Positions 17,347-25,427 of a stretch of 64,000 bases of DNA are shown here, in pieces (within the stretch, counting starts at the first letter, position 1; every line of letters starts with the position of its first letter). The notes below the pieces were generated by a model, which saw only the letters and a program-made list of their open reading frames with translations, had not been told where the DNA came from and searched no databases. The translations under genes and the position numbers were made by a program. Source of the stretch: an uncultured Chryseobacterium sp. (GTDB lineage Bacteria > Bacteroidota > Bacteroidia > Flavobacteriales > Weeksellaceae); assembly GCA_913778275.1 (NCBI GenBank), contig CAJYWN010000010.1, positions 8,956 to 72,955 on the forward strand. Direction: 5' to 3'.

Positions 17347-17940
17347 ATGAACATCTACTCATATCACGGAATCCGTCCCATCATCAAACCCACTGCTTAT
17401 ATTCATCCGCAGGCGGTAATTATAGGAAATGTGGAAATCGGAGAAGAAGTCTATGTCGGTCCGAATGCGGTGATCCGTGGCGACTGGGGTAAAATTATCG
17501 TTAAAGACGGAGCCAATGTACAGGAAAACTGCACGCTGCACGTATTTCCGGGGATAGAAACCATTTTAGAAGAATCTGCACACATCGGTCATGGTGCAAT
17601 CATTCACTCCGGACATATCGGGAAAAACTGTCTGGTAGGGATGAATGCTGTAGTGATGGACAAAGCCGTTATCGGTGATGAATGTATTATTGGTGCTTTA
17701 GCTTTTGTTCCGGCAAACTTCAGATGTGATGCCAGAAAATTAATTGTGGGAAGCCCTGCAAAAATTATTCGTGATGTTTCCGATGAAATGATTAAATGGA
17801 AAACGGAAGGCACAAAACTCTATCAGGAACTGGCAAGAGAAGGAAAAGAAGCCATTTTGCCTTGTGAACCTTTCACGGAATATGTTCAGCAGATTCCTAC
17901 GAAAGTGGTGGATTACAGCATTTGGGATGATATTAAATAA
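17347..17940 (+). CDS. paaY: Phenylacetate degradation protein PaaY (hexapeptide-repeat thioesterase/acyltransferase fold)
   Basis: 197 residues of left-handed beta-helix built from [LIV]-G-x4 hexapeptides, for example IIGNVEIGEEVYVGPNAVI and LVGMNAVVMDKAVIGDECI. Metal-binding His residues typical of gamma-carbonic-anhydrase relatives are in HVFPG, HIGHGAIIHSGHI. Members in paa clusters are implicated in removing inhibitory CoA adducts, alongside PaaI. A C-terminal helix with EILPCEPF-like sequence (EAILPCEPFTEYVQQIP) is typical of PaaY and separates it from general CaiE/gamma-CA proteins. Confidence 0.87.
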   Translation: MNIYSYHGIRPIIKPTAYIHPQAVIIGNVEIGEEVYVGPNAVIRGDWGKIIVKDGANVQENCTLHVFPGIETILEESAHIGHGAIIHSGHIGKNCLVGMNAVVMDKAVIGDECIIGALAFVPANFRCDARKLIVGSPAKIIRDVSDEMIKWKTEGTKLYQELAREGKEAILPCEPFTEYVQQIPTKVVDYSIWDDIK

Positions 17941-18019
17941 TATAACAATATACCAGTGTAAGAAATGTAACAATTAAATTGGCAAACTGTTACATTGCTA
18001 CATTGTTAAATTAAATTTT
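17941..18019. repeat. Intergenic palindromic repeat, paaY-paaZ
   Basis: Short element with arms only: TATAACAATATACCAGTGTA and AATGTAACAATT on the left, TTACATTGCTACATTGTTAA on the right; the GC-rich core is missing. Confidence 0.75.
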
Positions 18020-20515
18020 ATGGAAAAGTTAAAAAACTATATTTACGGCGAATGGATCGAAGGTTCCGGAAATGGAATTCCCTTATACAATGCCGTTACG
18101 GGAGAACAGGTTGCCATTTCCGATACGGAAGGTCTGAATTTTGAGCAGGCTTTGGACTACGGAAGAACAATAGGCTACAAAAACCTTTCATCCATGACGT
18201 TTTACGACCGTGGCGAAATGTTAAAAAAAGTTGCGCTTTATCTTTTAGAAAGAAAGAAAAAATATTACGAACTATCATATAAAACAGGAGCCACCCACGT
18301 AGATTCCTGGGTAGACATTGAAGGAGGTTTCGGAACTTTTTTCACCTATTCCGGACTGGCAAAAAGAATGCTTCCCAATACCCCGTTTTGGGTAGACGGG
18401 GACACTCAGAAAATCTCTGCAAATGGTACGCACCTTGGCACCCATATTTTAACACCAAGTGAAGGGGTATCCATTCAGATTAATGCTTATAATTTTCCGG
18501 TTTGGGGAATGCTGGAAAAATTGTCTACTTCATTATTGGCAGGTGTTCCTTCCATTGTAAAACCTTCACCGTTTGGTTCTTATCTTACCAACGCGGTTTT
18601 TCAGGATATGATTGAAAGCGGAATTCTTCCTGAAGGCGCTGTTCAGCTGGTTTGCGGGGAGCCGGGAAATATTCTGGATTATGTCCAGGATGGAGATTCC
18701 GTACTGTTTACCGGTTCAGCAACAACAGGAAGAAAATTAAAGTCGTTGCCTTCCGTTGCCGGAAATGCGGTCCGTTTCAATATGGAAGCAGATTCCTTGA
18801 ACTGTTCGATCTTAGGGCTGGAAGCAAGACCAGGCACACCTGAATTTGATTTGTTCATTAAGGAAGTCCGTAATGAAATGACCACAAAAGCGGGCCAAAA
18901 ATGTACGGCAATACGAAGAATTATTGTTCCGGAACATCTGGTGGGTGATGTTCAGCTTGCTTTATCCAAAGCTTTGGATCAGACAAAAATCGGAAACCCG
19001 TTAAGCAGGGAAACAAGAATGGGATCTTTAGTTGGAAAACAGCAGTACGATGAGGTTGTAAGAAAGATCAATATGCTGAAGGCGGAAACTGAATTGATTT
19101 ATGACGGTCAGCACGAATTGGTAGATGCTGATTATGAAAACGGAGCTTTCATGAGCCCTAAATTATTTTTAAATGACAAACCTTTTGAGAAAAATATCTC
19201 TCACGACGTAGAAGCCTTCGGACCTGTTTCTACATTAATGCCTTACAAAGATGCAGAAGAAGCGGCAGCATTGGCAAAAAGAGGGAAAGGAAGTTTAGTA
19301 GGGTCTATTGTTTCTTACGACGATAAGTTTGTAGCGGAAACGTCCTGGAAAATGGCTTCCCAGCACGGAAGAATTTTTGTGCTGAACAGGGATAATGCAA
19401 AAGAAAGTACAGGCCACGGATCACCGCTCCCAACCTTAATGCACGGAGGTCCCGGAAGAGCAGGAGGTGGTGAAGAAATGGGCGGACTGAACGGTCTTCA
19501 TTTCTTCCTTCAGAAAACGGCAATTCAGGGTTCACCCGATATTTTGACGGCTATTACAAAAGTATATCAGCAGGGTGCGGAGAAAAAATATTCAGACAAG
19601 CATCCTTTCCAAAAATATTTTGAAGAAGTGGAAGTAGGCGATTCGCTGGAAACGGCAGGAAGAACCGTAACGGATGCTGATATCGTGAATTTCTCCAATG
19701 TTTCGTGGGATCATTTTTATGCCCACACCGATGCAACGAGCTTAACAGGAACTATATTCGATAAAACCGTTGCACACGGCTATTTTATTCTTTCCGCAGC
19801 GGCAGGATTATTTGTTTCCGGTAAAAAAGGCCCGGTGATTGCAAATTACGGACTGGAAAACTGTTCTTTCTTCAAGCCGGTTTATGCAGGAGATACAATT
19901 ACGGTTTATTTAACGGCGAAAGAAAAAATCAACCGTGGTGTTAAAGGAAGAAATATTCCTTCCGGTGTTGTAAAATGGCTGGTTGAGGTGGTGAATCAAA
20001 GAGATGAAATTGTTTGCGTGGCTACCATTTTAACGCTGGTGGCGAAACAGTCTCCTTTTATTGATTTAAACCTGAAAAATATTCAGAAATCATTAAACGG
20101 ATTAACGGAATCCACTCAGCCAAATTGGGGCAAAATGTCTCCGCAGCAAATGATTGAGCATTTGGAGCATGGCGTTTTGGTAAGCTTGGGAGAGCCTGAA
20201 GCAGACAAGTGCTTCACCCCGGAAGAACAGTTGGAAAAATGGCAGGATTCTCTGTACAATCACCGAAAAATGCCGAAAGATTTCCCGGCGCCGTTTTTGG
20301 CAGAAGATGAAAAGCTGTTGGAATTAAGACATAAAAATCTGGAAGCGGCCAAACAGTCATTTCTGGACAATCTTAAGAGATTTGTGATTTATTATAAAGA
20401 AAATCCGCAGGCAGAACACATGAATTTCGTCTTCGGAAAACTCAATAAAGAAATGTGGGAACTGATGCACAGAAAACATTTTACGCATCATTTTGAGCAG
20501 TTCGGATTGATTTAA
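18020..20515 (+). CDS. paaZ: Bifunctional PaaZ (aldehyde dehydrogenase + oxepin-CoA hydrolase) with extra C-terminal domain
   Basis: Opens the oxepin-CoA ring with its hotdog hydratase domain and oxidises the resulting aldehyde with its dehydrogenase domain. Residues about 1-515 are aldehyde dehydrogenase, with the catalytic Cys in KAGQKCTAIRR near 295. Residues about 530-680 are the MaoC-like hydratase (EVGDSLETAGRTVTDADIVN, KTVAHGYFILS). At 831 residues the protein is about 150 longer than E. coli PaaZ. The additional tail (about 685-831) includes NWGKMSPQQMIEHLEHGVL and HMNFVFGKLNKEMWELMHRK, resembling DUF1569 of the DinB-like four-helix group. There is no frameshift, so it is a true fusion. 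Confidence 0.93.
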   Translation: MEKLKNYIYGEWIEGSGNGIPLYNAVTGEQVAISDTEGLNFEQALDYGRTIGYKNLSSMTFYDRGEMLKKVALYLLERKKKYYELSYKTGATHVDSWVDIEGGFGTFFTYSGLAKRMLPNTPFWVDGDTQKISANGTHLGTHILTPSEGVSIQINAYNFPVWGMLEKLSTSLLAGVPSIVKPSPFGSYLTNAVFQDMIESGILPEGAVQLVCGEPGNILDYVQDGDSVLFTGSATTGRKLKSLPSVAGNAVRFNMEADSLNCSILGLEARPGTPEFDLFIKEVRNEMTTKAGQKCTAIRRIIVPEHLVGDVQLALSKALDQTKIGNPLSRETRMGSLVGKQQYDEVVRKINMLKAETELIYDGQHELVDADYENGAFMSPKLFLNDKPFEKNISHDVEAFGPVSTLMPYKDAEEAAALAKRGKGSLVGSIVSYDDKFVAETSWKMASQHGRIFVLNRDNAKESTGHGSPLPTLMHGGPGRAGGGEEMGGLNGLHFFLQKTAIQGSPDILTAITKVYQQGAEKKYSDKHPFQKYFEEVEVGDSLETAGRTVTDADIVNFSNVSWDHFYAHTDATSLTGTIFDKTVAHGYFILSAAAGLFVSGKKGPVIANYGLENCSFFKPVYAGDTITVYLTAKEKINRGVKGRNIPSGVVKWLVEVVNQRDEIVCVATILTLVAKQSPFIDLNLKNIQKSLNGLTESTQPNWGKMSPQQMIEHLEHGVLVSLGEPEADKCFTPEEQLEKWQDSLYNHRKMPKDFPAPFLAEDEKLLELRHKNLEAAKQSFLDNLKRFVIYYKENPQAEHMNFVFGKLNKEMWELMHRKHFTHHFEQFGLI

Positions 20516-20591
20516 TGAGTAATGCAATAATATATCAATTTAGCAGTGTAGCAATTAATTGTTACACTGTTATATTTTATATATTTAATAC
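20516..20591. repeat. Degenerate intergenic repeat after paaZ
   Basis: Arms only: ATGCAATAATATATCAATTT and AGCAGTGTAGCAATTAATTG versus TTGTTACACTGTTATATTTT. It marks the end of the repeat-dense paa region. Confidence 0.6.
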
Positions 20592-21290
20592 ATGAAAACC
20601 TTCGCCGAACAAGTTGTTAATTTTAATCTGAATTTGAAATATGATGGAAATCTTCCTGATGACTTTCAGGTCCTAAATCCTTATCTGGATAATCCCGAAA
20701 CACTGCAGGTAATGCAGCAGTTTTACCACAAATATTATAATGACAGTAAGCAAAGGAAATTTTTAATCGGTATTAATCCCAGCCGCCACGGAGCAGGCGT
20801 TACCGGAGTGCCTTTTACCGACACCAAACGTTTGGAGAGTGTTTGCGGCATAAAAATGACTTCCGCTTACACTCATGAAGTTTCATCTGTATTCGTCTAT
20901 GATATGATTTCGGAATATGGGGGTGCAGAAGAATTTTATAGTGAGGTCTTTATTAATTCACCTTTTCCGCTGGCTATCGTCCGGAAATCGAAAGGAAACT
21001 GGATCAATGCCAATTATTATGACGATAAAGGGTTATTTGCTGATGTGAAGGATTTTATGATTGATTCTTTAAAAAAGCATATCGGTCTTAATCTTGATAT
21101 ATCGGAAGTGTTTATCATGGGAAAGAAAAATGCAGATTTTATTTCAAAACTCAATCAGGAAGCCCGCCTTTTTGAAAAAATGACCGTTCTGGAACATCCA
21201 AGGTATATTCAGCAATACAAATCGAAAGACAAACAGCTGTATATTGATAAATATATTTTAGCATTAAAGAAAACAAATCCCCCGAAATAA
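20592..21290 (+). CDS. SMUG2-like uracil-DNA glycosylase family protein
   Basis: 232 residues. The active-site region FLIGINPSRHGAGVTGVPFT and the late His-containing loop LEHPRYIQQYK are arranged as in the SMUG2/DUF4918 branch of the uracil-DNA glycosylase superfamily. The family removes damaged or misincorporated bases such as uracil and hydroxymethyluracil. Between these motifs are FIMGKKNADFISKLN and an Asn-rich segment (GNWINANYYDD). It lies 76 bp after paaZ with no terminator in between, so it may be read through from the paa transcript although unrelated to the pathway. Confidence 0.83.
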   Translation: MKTFAEQVVNFNLNLKYDGNLPDDFQVLNPYLDNPETLQVMQQFYHKYYNDSKQRKFLIGINPSRHGAGVTGVPFTDTKRLESVCGIKMTSAYTHEVSSVFVYDMISEYGGAEEFYSEVFINSPFPLAIVRKSKGNWINANYYDDKGLFADVKDFMIDSLKKHIGLNLDISEVFIMGKKNADFISKLNQEARLFEKMTVLEHPRYIQQYKSKDKQLYIDKYILALKKTNPPK

Positions 21291-21305
21291 AATTTCAGGG
21301 GATTT
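21276..21305 (+). terminator. Terminator overlapping the end of the SMUG2-like gene
   Basis: AAATCCCC (21276-21283) pairs with GGGGATTT (21298-21305), with a further inner GAAAT/ATTTC pairing, followed by TTCTAT. The stem begins inside the coding region's last codons. Confidence 0.65.
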
Positions 21306-21391
21306 TCTATCACACTTATGCATTAGAACCGTCACACAACACAGTTTATTTATCAATAGTTTTTGGTTATTAGTTGTTGATGATAAATATC

Positions 21392-22219
21392 CTATTGTTT
21401 GATAATTTTGTAGGCTTCTGAAGAAGATTTTACCATATAAACTCCTCTTGGAAGTTCAGAGATACTGGCTTCATTTACTCCTTTTTTAGCTTCAATGGTT
21501 TTTACCAGCTGCCCTGATTCACTGTAAACCTCAAACTTGGTATTCTCCACAGCTTTAATAGTAAGAGGGCCGGTTGTTGGGTTTGGATAGATGTTATTTT
21601 CCTTTTTAGGAGCTTTCACATCATTTGCTGCTAAAACAATTCCGCTGTCTTTCACCCATGTAAAGGCATCAAATGAAAGATACTGGAAATTTCCACCGGC
21701 AGTAATCTGCAGCTGATCGATTACGATATTGCTGTAATTCTGCCCGTTCAGATTCGTCATATCAATAAGAGTATATCCGTTCGTGATCGCTATTGTCGAC
21801 GTAAAACCTGTGGTTTTTGTTTGGGTAAATTTTGTTACCCCGGATAATTTTCCTGTGATAGTAAGTGTACCTGCAACTCCCAGAGTCGTATTGGCTGCTG
21901 CTGCGTATACCCAGAATCTGTTTACTTTAAAAAGATTGGAAGTTGTTTTAATACTGAACGATGTTCCTGCAGACTGATTTCCAGATCCTGAATTATCAAT
22001 ATACCTGTTATCGATAGAAGTACCATTCCATCCTGTTCCCGGATAAGCCGCCTGGATATCATAAGTATTTACATTTGATATAATATTGAAGATTACGCCA
22101 TTGTCCGTAAAGCTGGTGCTTCCGTTAGATTCTGTTTCAAACTGTTCTGTACTGGTCTGTCCGAATGTAAGCATTGAGATAAAAAGACCACAGATGGTAG
22201 AAAGTAAAGTACTTTTCAT
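21392..22219 (-). CDS. Secreted protein with T9SS type A sorting domain, 275 aa
   Basis: The signal peptide (to about SMLTFGQ) and a C-terminal type A sorting domain (about 200-275) are clear: IYPNPTTGPLTIKAVE, VYSESGQLVKTIEAKKG and LPRGVYMVKS. Such domains direct export through the type IX system and anchoring to the cell surface. The central part (about 25-190) is a Ser/Thr/Asn-rich beta-sandwich-like region with no catalytic motif seen; it may be a carbohydrate- or surface-binding module. It is 24 bp downstream of two tail-collar genes in the same direction and is probably cotranscribed. Confidence 0.85.
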   Translation of the reverse strand: MKSTLLSTICGLFISMLTFGQTSTEQFETESNGSTSFTDNGVIFNIISNVNTYDIQAAYPGTGWNGTSIDNRYIDNSGSGNQSAGTSFSIKTTSNLFKVNRFWVYAAAANTTLGVAGTLTITGKLSGVTKFTQTKTTGFTSTIAITNGYTLIDMTNLNGQNYSNIVIDQLQITAGGNFQYLSFDAFTWVKDSGIVLAANDVKAPKKENNIYPNPTTGPLTIKAVENTKFEVYSESGQLVKTIEAKKGVNEASISELPRGVYMVKSSSEAYKIIKQ

Positions 22220-22243
22220 GATTTAAAATTTAAGGTTGTAATA

Positions 22244-22789
22244 TTATTGTCTTGATGGGAAAATACCCGATACACAGATAATATAGTTAAGTCCCAAGTA
22301 CGGAGGCATATTATCTAGAGGTAAATTCTGGCCTGTAAAGGTTACTGAAGCCGGATTAATTACCGTGTCGGGAGCTGCATCTACAAAGCTTGGCACAGTG
22401 ATAAAATCTCTGCCTGCCTGTGTGCCGGAGATAGCTATTGAAGAAGCAGATGAAGGGGTAGCTGTAGTAGCGTTCGTGTTTGAAATTCTCAGCTGGCTTA
22501 CCATTGAAGGAAGGTTTGTGCTAAGAAGAGTTGTTTGAGGACTTCCCGCAGCTTCACCTAAAACCACACTTTTTCCTGTATTTGAAGTTCCTGCTCCAAT
22601 TGGGGCACGTCCGTTCAGGTTGGGTAAAGCGAATGTGGTCTTTCCGTCGCCGCCGTACACAGTTCCTAAAAGTGAAAATAGTGCCTGATTCTGGCTGATG
22701 CTCAATAAAGCACCGTTGCAAAGCATATAGCCTCTTGGTGCAAAATTTCCTGCAAAAAGTTTAATGGTTCCTAATAATTCTTCGTCCAT
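22244..22789 (-). CDS. Phage tail collar domain protein (MdpB-like), copy 2
   Basis: 181 residues. The tail collar domain at about residues 6-60 contains GTIKLFAGNFAPRGYMLCNG, LLSISQNQALFSLLGT and the conserved YGGDGKTTFALPNLNGR followed by PIGAG. The rest is a beta-rich, low-charge region ending in PYLGLNYIICVSGIFPSRQ. Such stand-alone proteins are common in Bacteroidetes away from prophages; their function is not settled, with adhesion or contractile-injection fibres suggested. It is a close paralogue of the upstream gene, 34 bp away. Confidence 0.88.
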   Translation of the reverse strand: MDEELLGTIKLFAGNFAPRGYMLCNGALLSISQNQALFSLLGTVYGGDGKTTFALPNLNGRAPIGAGTSNTGKSVVLGEAAGSPQTTLLSTNLPSMVSQLRISNTNATTATPSSASSIAISGTQAGRDFITVPSFVDAAPDTVINPASVTFTGQNLPLDNMPPYLGLNYIICVSGIFPSRQ

Positions 22790-22823
22790 GATTATTGTAT
22801 TTAGTTGTTAGGTACTGGTAAAA

Positions 22824-23369
22824 TTATGGTCTTGAAGGATAGATTCCCTCTACACAGATAATGTAATTGATTCCCACATAAGGCGGCATGTTGTTAACCG
22901 GTATATTCTGACCGATGAAAACAACAGATTGCGGGTTGATCATCGTATTAGGAGCAGTATCTGCAAAACTAGGAACAGCTATAAAGTCTCTACCGGCCTG
23001 TGTTCCGCTCACTGCAATTGATGAGGTAACAGAAGGGGTTGCTGATGTAGCGTTCGTTGAAGATACTTTCAGCTGGCTCGCAAAGCTTGGCAGATTAGAA
23101 GAAAGAAGCGTAGTGGTAGGAGACCCGTCTTGTTCACCCAGTTCGTACGATTGCCCGGTAGTGGAATTGCCTGTTCCAATTGGGAAACGTCCGTTGAGAT
23201 TAGGTAAAGCAAACGTGCTAATTCCATCGCCTCCGTAGGTAGTTCCTAAGATTGAAAATAGAGCAGTATTTTGAGAAATACTTAGTAAAGCACCATTGCA
23301 GAACATATATCCCCTTGGTGGGAAATTTCCGGCAAATACTTTAATGACTCCCATTAATTCGTCGTCCAT
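22824..23369 (-). CDS. Phage tail collar domain protein (MdpB-like), copy 1
   Basis: 181 residues, the same length as the downstream copy and aligned without obvious gaps. Collar motifs are GVIKVFAGNFPPRGYMFCNG, LLSISQNTALFSILGTTYGG and FALPNLNGRFPIG; the C-terminal end is PYVGINYIICVEGIYPSRP. The two copies therefore arose by tandem duplication. It is first in a three-gene minus-strand unit with its paralogue and the T9SS cargo protein. No capsid, baseplate or sheath gene is near. Confidence 0.88.
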   Translation of the reverse strand: MDDELMGVIKVFAGNFPPRGYMFCNGALLSISQNTALFSILGTTYGGDGISTFALPNLNGRFPIGTGNSTTGQSYELGEQDGSPTTTLLSSNLPSFASQLKVSSTNATSATPSVTSSIAVSGTQAGRDFIAVPSFADTAPNTMINPQSVVFIGQNIPVNNMPPYVGINYIICVEGIYPSRP

Positions 23370-23458
23370 AATAATTAGTTTTTCAGTTTTAATTTCCTAC
23401 TCTTTTCAGGCTTTTCGGATTCCGCCTTTTTATTAAATGCTGTACTTTCTTGACAGTT

Positions 23459-23487
23459 CAAAGTAACAACAATCGTAGGTCCTCCAA
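23459..23487 (-). promoter_or_regulatory. Weak promoter candidate for the tail-collar unit
   Basis: On the minus strand TTGG (23484-23487) precedes TTACTTTG (23459-23466) by 17 bases; the -7 element lacks one spacer base relative to TAnnTTTG. It would give a leader of about 85 nt. Confidence 0.3.
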
Positions 23488-23786
23488 TAGAGTAGAAAAT
23501 ACCAAATTAAGCATTACGTATTTCTACGGATAGATTATTGATATTTCAATTATTGGTTAAATGTAATAAATAAATCATTACATATTTAAATTATTTATAA
23601 ATTATTTTTTATAGAATTCCCATGTGGTACCACATATGATAATTTCGATTCTTCCCGTAACATTTTTGAGATTAAATGTATATTATATTTAAGCTGAGAG
23701 ATAAGCAGGAGAAATAGCTGTTTATTTACATATTATTGTCAGGTTTATTTACAAAAGTTTATTCCTTCAGAACCCTTTCTATTTAT

Positions 23787-23794
23787 TACTTTTG
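23787..23794 (+). promoter_or_regulatory. -7 promoter element upstream of 23818
   Basis: TACTTTTG matches the TAnnTTTG consensus 24 bases before the start codon. No good TTTG partner was found at -33. Confidence 0.45.
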
Positions 23795-23817
23795 CATTAA
23801 TTCAATTATAAAGTAAA

Positions 23818-24582
23818 ATGAACGGATTCGTAGTATCTGAACTTAAAAACAATATTGCCGAAATCACTTTCGGGACCCCGAAAAGCAATTCTCTTCCGGG
23901 GGCTATTCTTGAAAAATTAGCACAAACCATTCTTGATCAAGGAACTAAGGATGAAGTAAAAGCTATCCTTATAAAAAGTGAAGGAAGCAAAGCGTTTTGC
24001 GCAGGGGCAAGCTTTGATGAATTGCTGGAAATTGAAGAACTCGAAAAATCCACAAAGTTCTTCGGAGGCTTTGCAAAAGTTTTGAATGCCATGAGAAACT
24101 GCGGTAAAATTGTAGTGGTAAGGGTTCAGGGAAAAACAACAGGAGGCGGAGTAGGTATTGCCTGCGGTGCAGATTATTGTTTTGCAATAAAGGATGCCGC
24201 CCTGGCTTTAACGGAAATCAATTTAGGAATCGGACCTTTTGTAATCGGGCCTTATGTAGAGAGAAAAATCGGGAAGTCGCAATTTTCGGCAATGGCTATT
24301 GATGCGGATTTCAGATCGGCAGAATGGGCAGAACAGCACAATATTTACCATTCTGTTTCGGAAAGTATTGAAGAAATGGATGCAAAGCTGGAGAAATTCC
24401 TTGAAACATTAGCCTCAAGAAGCAGTGACGCTTTGGCATTAATTAAAAAAGTTTCATGGGAAGGAACCGATCATTTTAACGAACTGATGCCGGCAAGAAT
24501 TCACATGAGCGCCAGTCTAATTCTGGAAGATTCTGCAAAGAAAAATATTGAATCCATAAAAGAAAAACTGAGGTCAAAATAA
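23818..24582 (+). CDS. Enoyl-CoA hydratase/isomerase family protein, stand-alone
   Basis: 254 residues of crotonase fold. The first oxyanion-hole strand is SEGSKAFCAGASFDELLEIE and the second GKTTGGGVGIACGADYCFA; the acidic position reads ALTEINLGIGPFVIG, with Glu in TEINLG as in many hydratases. It has its own promoter-like box and terminator, so it is monocistronic and separate from the paa cluster 3.3 kb upstream. It might supply the PaaF hydratase step missing from that cluster, or act in branched-chain amino-acid breakdown. The substrate cannot be told from sequence. Confidence 0.85.
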   Translation: MNGFVVSELKNNIAEITFGTPKSNSLPGAILEKLAQTILDQGTKDEVKAILIKSEGSKAFCAGASFDELLEIEELEKSTKFFGGFAKVLNAMRNCGKIVVVRVQGKTTGGGVGIACGADYCFAIKDAALALTEINLGIGPFVIGPYVERKIGKSQFSAMAIDADFRSAEWAEQHNIYHSVSESIEEMDAKLEKFLETLASRSSDALALIKKVSWEGTDHFNELMPARIHMSASLILEDSAKKNIESIKEKLRSK

Positions 24583-24606
24583 CAGTCTTTACATATATAA
24601 GAATAT

Positions 24607-24634
24607 ACCGTCGGATCCCCGGCGGTTTTTTTTC
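24607..24634 (+). terminator. Terminator of the enoyl-CoA hydratase gene
   Basis: ACCGTCGG (24607-24614) pairs with CCGGCGGT (24619-24626), one G-U, loop ATCC, followed by eight T. Confidence 0.85.
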
Positions 24635-24677
24635 AACTGAATTGATTTGTTACGTGATAAATAACTTAAAAAAATAT

Positions 24678-24707
24678 TTTGCAGATTAAAAATAAATAAT
24701 AACTTTG
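24678..24707 (+). promoter_or_regulatory. Promoter of the 24726-27965 operon
   Basis: TTTG at 24678-24681, 18 bases, then TAACTTTG at 24700-24707, a close match to the Bacteroidetes sigma-A consensus. The start codon of the first gene is 19 bases downstream. Confidence 0.65.
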
Positions 24708-24725
24708 TAATTCAAAGTTCTTTTT

Positions 24726-25343
24726 ATGGAGTCAAAAAACTATCACGAAGATTTATCACATATTCGTTCCATGATGGAGCGTTCTTCAAGATTTATTTCT
24801 TTAAGCGGTCTCTCAGGGGTCGTTGCGGGTTTGGCTGCTATTGCAGGTGCGGTGTATGTTTATTTCATATTCCAGAGAGAAGGCATTGATTATTTTGATG
24901 GGAAAAGTAATATTTTCGGACCTGCTCTGGTGAAAGAACTGGTGACAATTGGCATTGTAATTCTGGTAGTTGCCCTCCTTAGCGGATATATTTTTACGGC
25001 TAATAAAAGCAAAAGAAAAGGATTGAAAATCTGGGATGCTACTACAAGAAGACTTTTGGTTACCTTTGCCGTTCCTTTGGTAACAGGAGGTTTCTTTTGT
25101 TTAGCGCTTCTTTATCACCATCTTTTTGTATTTATTGCTCCGGCAACATTGCTTTTCTACGGACTGGCTCTGGTAAGTGCAGAACGATATACCTTAACGG
25201 ATATTAAATATTTAGGATATTGCCAGATTATTTTAGGACTAATTTCCTTATTCTTCTTAGGATGGGGGCTGCTTTTCTGGGCGATTGGTTTTGGCGCTTT
25301 GCATATTGTGTATGGATTGATAATGCATAAGAAGTATAAGTGA
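24726..25343 (+). CDS. Multi-pass membrane protein of unknown function, 205 aa
   Basis: About six hydrophobic segments after a 25-residue cytoplasmic start (DLSHIRSMMERSSRFISLSG). The segments begin near residues 25, 68, 110, 135, 160 and 180. The N-terminal RSSRF-like segment before a Gly/Ala-rich helix (GLSGVVAGLAAIAGA) is characteristic of a conserved family in Flavobacteria, whose function I do not know. It is followed by a winged-helix regulator gene, and the pair recurs in this phylum. It is probably first in an operon of small membrane proteins. Confidence 0.75.
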   Translation: MESKNYHEDLSHIRSMMERSSRFISLSGLSGVVAGLAAIAGAVYVYFIFQREGIDYFDGKSNIFGPALVKELVTIGIVILVVALLSGYIFTANKSKRKGLKIWDATTRRLLVTFAVPLVTGGFFCLALLYHHLFVFIAPATLLFYGLALVSAERYTLTDIKYLGYCQIILGLISLFFLGWGLLFWAIGFGALHIVYGLIMHKKYK

Positions 25344-25427
25344 TAGTAATGTGCATATTCCTTTTTAGCTTTCATGATAGAAATAGTAACATAATCTAAG
25401 AAAGCTGTATATTAATAATAATGTATA

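Larger units (their letters stand above)
23370..23817. other. Divergent intergenic region, 448 bp
   Basis: No gene seen. It holds a possible minus-strand promoter for the tail-collar unit near its left end and a TACTTTTG box in front of the plus-strand enoyl-CoA hydratase. The middle is very AT-rich without clear repeats. Confidence 0.6.

Noticed and set aside
9622..20591. CRISPR array, because of regularly spaced repeats
   Set aside because: The repeats are separated by whole genes, vary in length and orientation, and have no uniform spacers or cas genes.
21392..23369. Prophage suggested by two tail-collar domain proteins
   Set aside because: No capsid, terminase, integrase or other tail gene is present, and stand-alone collar proteins are common in this phylum.
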